DNA from: Hydnum rufescens UP504
Taxonomy: Eukaryota; Basidiomycota; Agaricomycetes; Cantharellales; Hydnaceae
Reading direction: 5' to 3'
Assembly (NCBI GenBank): GCA_014904985.1
Contig: MU128971.1
Location: 123,920 to 187,919 of the forward strand
Length of the DNA: 64,000 bases
Shown here: positions 60,216-64,000 of the stretch, in pieces
Layout of the letters: every line of letters begins with the position of its first letter
Position numbering within the stretch: the stretch's first letter is position 1
Notes under the pieces: generated by a model
Database searches by the model: none
What the model was told of the DNA's origin: nothing
Seen by the model: the letters and a program-made list of their open reading frames with translations, nothing else
Position numbers and translations under genes: made by a program

Positions 60216-62504
60216 TTAGTCCTGCTTATAGGCCCTCTGGAAATTAAAATAACTCAGAACACTTTCAACACCACTCGGAAAGATGAAGACCCACCTCGAT
60301 CTCCTCCCGATACCTGGCTTGAAGGGCTCGTCGCTGGATTTTCTGAGCAGCAGTGACGAGACCCGATTCAGGGGTCCACTCATCAGGAGTCAACACGACG
60401 GCTTCGATCATTTCAATACCTTTGAAGCTGGCTTTCTTCCCAACGGCATTGCACTCCTTCAAGACGACCTCCTGGACACTTTTATCAGCGCACAACGCAT
60501 GGATGTCTGCCTGCTTGGCATCTAACTGAAAACCCGGTGGAGGTGTCGAAGTTAAGAAGAATCGTAAATTCGCCTCGTGAGGGAAGACAAGCGCCATTGG
60601 CTGCCTAGCATCGGGGACGGCGTGGATACAAACATTTGCAACGAGATGGCAGGATTTATAAGTGGCCTCAAGGCGTTCGAGGGCGATGTATTCTCCGCTC
60701 TGGAGCTTTACGAGATTCTTGATACTATGATATAGCCACTAGTGAGGAACGCGGGCGGGGCAAAAAAAAAAAACAAGAACCCACCGGTCGATGACCCTGA
60801 GTGTACCATCAGCGTTCCATTGGCCTACATCGCCGGTACGGAACCATCCATCTTTGGTGAACACGGTTTCGTCATTATTGAGATCGTCACGGCGGAAATA
60901 CCCCTTGGAAATGCTTGGCCCACGAATCCACACTTCCCCTTGCTGAGGGGTCCTACTCGTAAGGTAGTCCGCCTCTCGGACATCCACCAGCTTTACTTCA
61001 ATCGAGGGCATGGGCTACCCGAAGACCCATAACCCTGTTGCTCAGGCGTGAGAACAGTACACATGCTATGCAAACCAACCAATTTAGAGTTGAAGAAAGG
61101 TCTGTTACGACGGTACGAACCCGCACGACTCAGTCAAGCCATAGCCTGGAAGCCCGGATTAGGCGTACCGACGAAGACAGAAAAACAGTGACCCACCTTG
61201 GAGGATCTGGAGAACAGCGACGTTCATGAATTCTTGGGTTTCAGACGACATGGCCGCCCCCCCGGTCAGTCCGATTCTTAAGCGCCCGCCAGTCTGCTGT
61301 CTGATCTTGGAAAATACAATGGCATCCACAAGGGAAGTCAGGATGGGGATGTTGTTCCTTTTGATGGCATAGGCAGCCCCAAAGACAGCCTTTGCGATCA
61401 TACCACCCTGGTTTACCTTTCCCACAATGCCCTTTCGGATCGATTCCCAGACCGCGGGGACGCCGACCATTAATGTGGGACGGAAGGCACCAAGGTCACC
61501 TTTACAATTGCGAACCGAGGTATCTGTGAGTGTTTTCACTTTGCCGTAGCCGGTAGTGACGCCGGAATAGTAGAGAAAGAGTTCGGTTACATATTCCAGA
61601 ATGTGGGCAAGAGGTAAAAATGCGAGGAAGGTGTCGTCTTTGCGGAGAGCGTGGTTCAATGCTCGCCAACTGCACCGACAGAAGCGATAATATTGCGGTG
61701 AGTGAGCATGACGCCTTTGGGAGAGCCGGTGGTTCCACTGGTGTACATGATGCAGGCGAGATCGTCGGCTTTGGGGAGACGATCGTTCAGATCAAGTTGA
61801 CTAGCAGCCTCCCCGGCCTTGAACAATTCGTCAAGCGATAATATCTTGACGTCGGGACTTGAGGCACCCAGTTCTTGCAGGACAGCTGGGTTTGCGATAT
61901 CGTCGTAGATAACGAGCTTAACGGTGGGTGTCTTGGGAAGGACGCGTGCGAGAGTACCAAGGAGGTCTGCGTTGGTATAGACGGCGACGCAACTGGGCTC
62001 ATGGAGAGAATGCTGAAGCCCCTCCTCGCCGAGGGTCTCGTATGCAGTAGCGATAACCACACCCACTGAGGCACAAGCATGACCTATAAGCCTCCAGCGA
62101 AGGGTGGTTCCAGCGTAAATATTGAAGACGCTGCCCTTTTCAACGCCAAGACTGGCAAGCCCACGACCGGCAAGAATGGCTTTGTCGTGGAATTGGTTGA
62201 ATGAAAGAAATTTGTAGGGCGAGAGCTGGAAGTACTTCCACTTCTTCTTTTCGGTGACAGATTTCCCCGCGACATTCTTGGTGACTTCTTTTTCTTCCTC
62301 GACAACTTTTTCTATGTCCCGCCAACCCACCGCATCCTTGTCGCCATGGGCTCGCTTAGAAGCGATAAGGATGTCATGAATAGTGTCAACGCCCTCGGCC
62401 GGCTGCGTGATCAGTGCATTGGGGTGGGCGCTGCTGCGTCTGGGTCGCGTTTCTCCGGGGGGTGCTGGAGGCCCAACTTCTTGGCTACTGACGGGGGAAG
62501 GCAT
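60216..62504 (-). CDS. Long-chain fatty-acid-CoA ligase (FAA1/FAA4-like)
   Basis: It activates fatty acids to acyl-CoA using ATP. The chosen start, MPSPVSSQEVGPPAPPGE (62504), matches the usual N-terminus of the family; 29 more in-frame residues upstream look unrelated. Motifs: WKYFQLSPYKFLSF, IMYTSGTTGSPKGVMLTHRN (AMP-binding, about 61690-61750), FLAFLPLAHILEY, GYGLTESCG, GWFRTGDVGQW and IKNLVKLQSGEYIALERLE (fatty-acyl-CoA-synthetase signature, spliced). It ends REEIERAYKQD with a stop at 60216-60218. Two spots need one base restored: the AA at 61658-61659 (GEHLNHALRKDD) and the GGG at 61012-61014 (GSPMPSIEVKL). Both are homopolymers, so sequencing error is likely. Confidence 0.9.
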
Positions 62505-63766
62505 GGATATGGGAAGACACGGGAGTGCGGGGTTGAGTTTGGAAGTGATGGAAGAGAAGGCAGATGGTCTGGTAAACCCCGAGATCCCCAATCGGGCAAT
62601 TCAATAACATATTCCGTCAACAAGTCGAGGACAGATATGTCCGCCCGCCCCGGAATGGATCCCAGCCCCCGTTGGACAGCCAGGACCCCGGCGAGCCATT
62701 GATTCACAAGACGGCATTTGCCTTCCGACAAAATCCGTGTCCAGGGGGACCAGAAATCCGTAAATTCTGGATCTAGGTAGCCCCGACCTCGAAAAATACC
62801 AGATCCATGTGACTATGAAAATAGCATTTTTCCGTTTGATGGGTTTCTATTGCCTTCCCGCGCGCTCAGTATCCCCCCCCCCCAGTTCCCAGACCATCCC
62901 CAACAATGGTGGGGATAATCATAATTGCCTTGCATTGAAGAAATGCATGCCAGCATGCTACTGCAAAGTGGATCTAGGATCTACCCGCTGAGCGCTGATA
63001 TCCGTGACCTTGAGAACCTAGGCTCGCGTGGTTCGCCGCGTTTTTTTGGCCCCAAATCCATAAATCACCCTCAAAGAGCAGTGGTCATGTGCAGCCCCTT
63101 TCAACGGTACAAGATGGGTTTTTTTTGTGCGGAGCCACTGCGGAGCCCCACTTGGCAGCTGACAAAATCCAGGATCGCGGCATACTTGTATGCTGAATGA
63201 AAGTGAAACTGCATTTACCAGATAGTGTGGTGCCAGCGGTTACTGCGATGTACATGATTGTACATTAGTGTTGCCGCGACTCCGCCCGGCTGTGCTTGTG
63301 TTTGGTCCCCTACCGCCCCCAGACTCGACTTGTGCTTGGAGTCGGCTCAAGCCGACGAATTCGAAATCAATTCAGTTGACCTGACTCAGCTTCTGGGCGA
63401 CTCGACTCACAGCTCGAGCCGACTTCGAGTACGAGTCCCAATAGCTTCAAAGCAGTCATTAACGCCTAGTGAGACACGTGAGCTCGGCCTACATTTCAGG
63501 GGCACCTTATATGTAATAAAGCATATCTCCCATACTGTACGCGCCATAAATAAGTCTATGAAAGCGTAACATAACGCCTTGAAAGTACGGTGTAACGATC
63601 TGAGAAATAACATAATAATCCGGGGAGGGCTTTCACACTCCTCGAGTCCAGCGTAATGGCCTCAAAATCCGTCCGAGACGTAAGATGACAAAAATTAATA
63701 TTTAGACGCCTTCCCAAGGCCCAAAAATGAAGTCATGGCCAGGGGAGAAAAAAGGAAAGGAAGTGC
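62505..63766. other. Intergenic stretch, no recognised gene
   Basis: It includes the acyl-CoA synthetase promoter side and a C-run near 62873-62883. A segment rich in GACTCGA/AGTCGGCTCAAG words (63320-63430) resembles part of 44750-44775 and is probably a dispersed repeat fragment. No coding sequence recognised. Confidence 0.45.
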
Positions 63767-64000
63767 CTAATCATCGAGAATCAAGACTTGACCGGCGATC
63801 TCCAGTGTCTGGTAGGGACTGGATCGAACAAAACTAGGAATATGTGAAGCTACATTGTTTTCGTCCTCATCGTCAGAAAGATCGAGGAGACCATTAGATT
63901 CCTAGTTTGGGAGTCGCCCATCCACATCCATCTGCAAATTGGCCCCAGATCCTAGTGAACCATTATTGACCATCACTCCAAGGATATATACTAATGAGCA
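63767..64000 (-). CDS. 3' end of an unrecognised gene running off the window
   Basis: The last exon (about 63767-63902) reads ESNGLLDLSDDEDENNVASH, then IPSFVRSSPYQTLEIAGQVL, ending ILDD with a stop at 63767-63769. The frame is blocked upstream by an in-frame TAG that coincides with a possible splice acceptor (CTAG) near 63903. An acidic patch and a hydrophobic end are visible. The family is not recognised and the gene is incomplete here. Confidence 0.4.

Overview
The window reads as nuclear DNA of a filamentous basidiomycete, most likely an Agaricomycete. Genes carry many short GT-AG introns (about 40-85 nt). The repeats include KDZ-family DNA transposons with CxC2 domains and a Ty3/gypsy LTR element. 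The conserved genes (velvet factor, HPC2, KAR2, importin-13-like) have a fungal character. No tRNA, rRNA or CRISPR was recognised.

The left third (1-20 kb) is a repeat island. A decayed DDE transposase (816-2365) is followed by repeat-rich DNA with a telomere-like tract, a 292-bp tandem repeat, perfect hairpins and an AT-rich block. A 3'-truncated Ty3/gypsy element on the minus strand (LTR 18741-19198, gag, zinc knuckle, protease, RT, ending near 4165) is split inside gag by an 11.1-kb KDZ transposon (6330-17437). The split is marked by a 7-bp target duplication and by degenerate inverted ends of roughly 115 bp. The KDZ element carries its transposase, a large repeat-containing QWWKWW-family protein, a small RNase H1 N-terminal-domain protein and two minisatellites. 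All three transposons carry inactivating changes that fit CpG to TpG/CpA decay.

The middle (20-38 kb) is lineage-specific. It holds a secreted glycoside-hydrolase-like protein, a decayed La/LHP1 copy, a pepsin-type protease, a SUMO-targeted-ubiquitin-ligase-like RING protein, and two further pepsin-type proteases on opposite arms of a 3.2-kb inverted duplication. One of those two has a frameshift in its active site.

The right part (38-63 kb) is gene-dense and conserved. It contains 3'(2'),5'-bisphosphate nucleotidase (MET22/HAL2), ER Hsp70 (KAR2/BiP, ending HDEL), a DUF89/ARMT1 damage-control phosphatase with an 11-nt microexon, mitochondrial aconitase, an importin-13-like karyopherin, the HIR subunit HPC2, a velvet factor, cytochrome bc1 core protein 2 and long-chain acyl-CoA synthetase. 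The C-terminus of an unrecognised gene runs off the right edge. Most are on the minus strand with short intergenic gaps. Several highly conserved genes need one extra base in a homopolymer to stay in frame, so single-base undercalling in the assembly is likely and frameshift-based pseudogene calls need caution.
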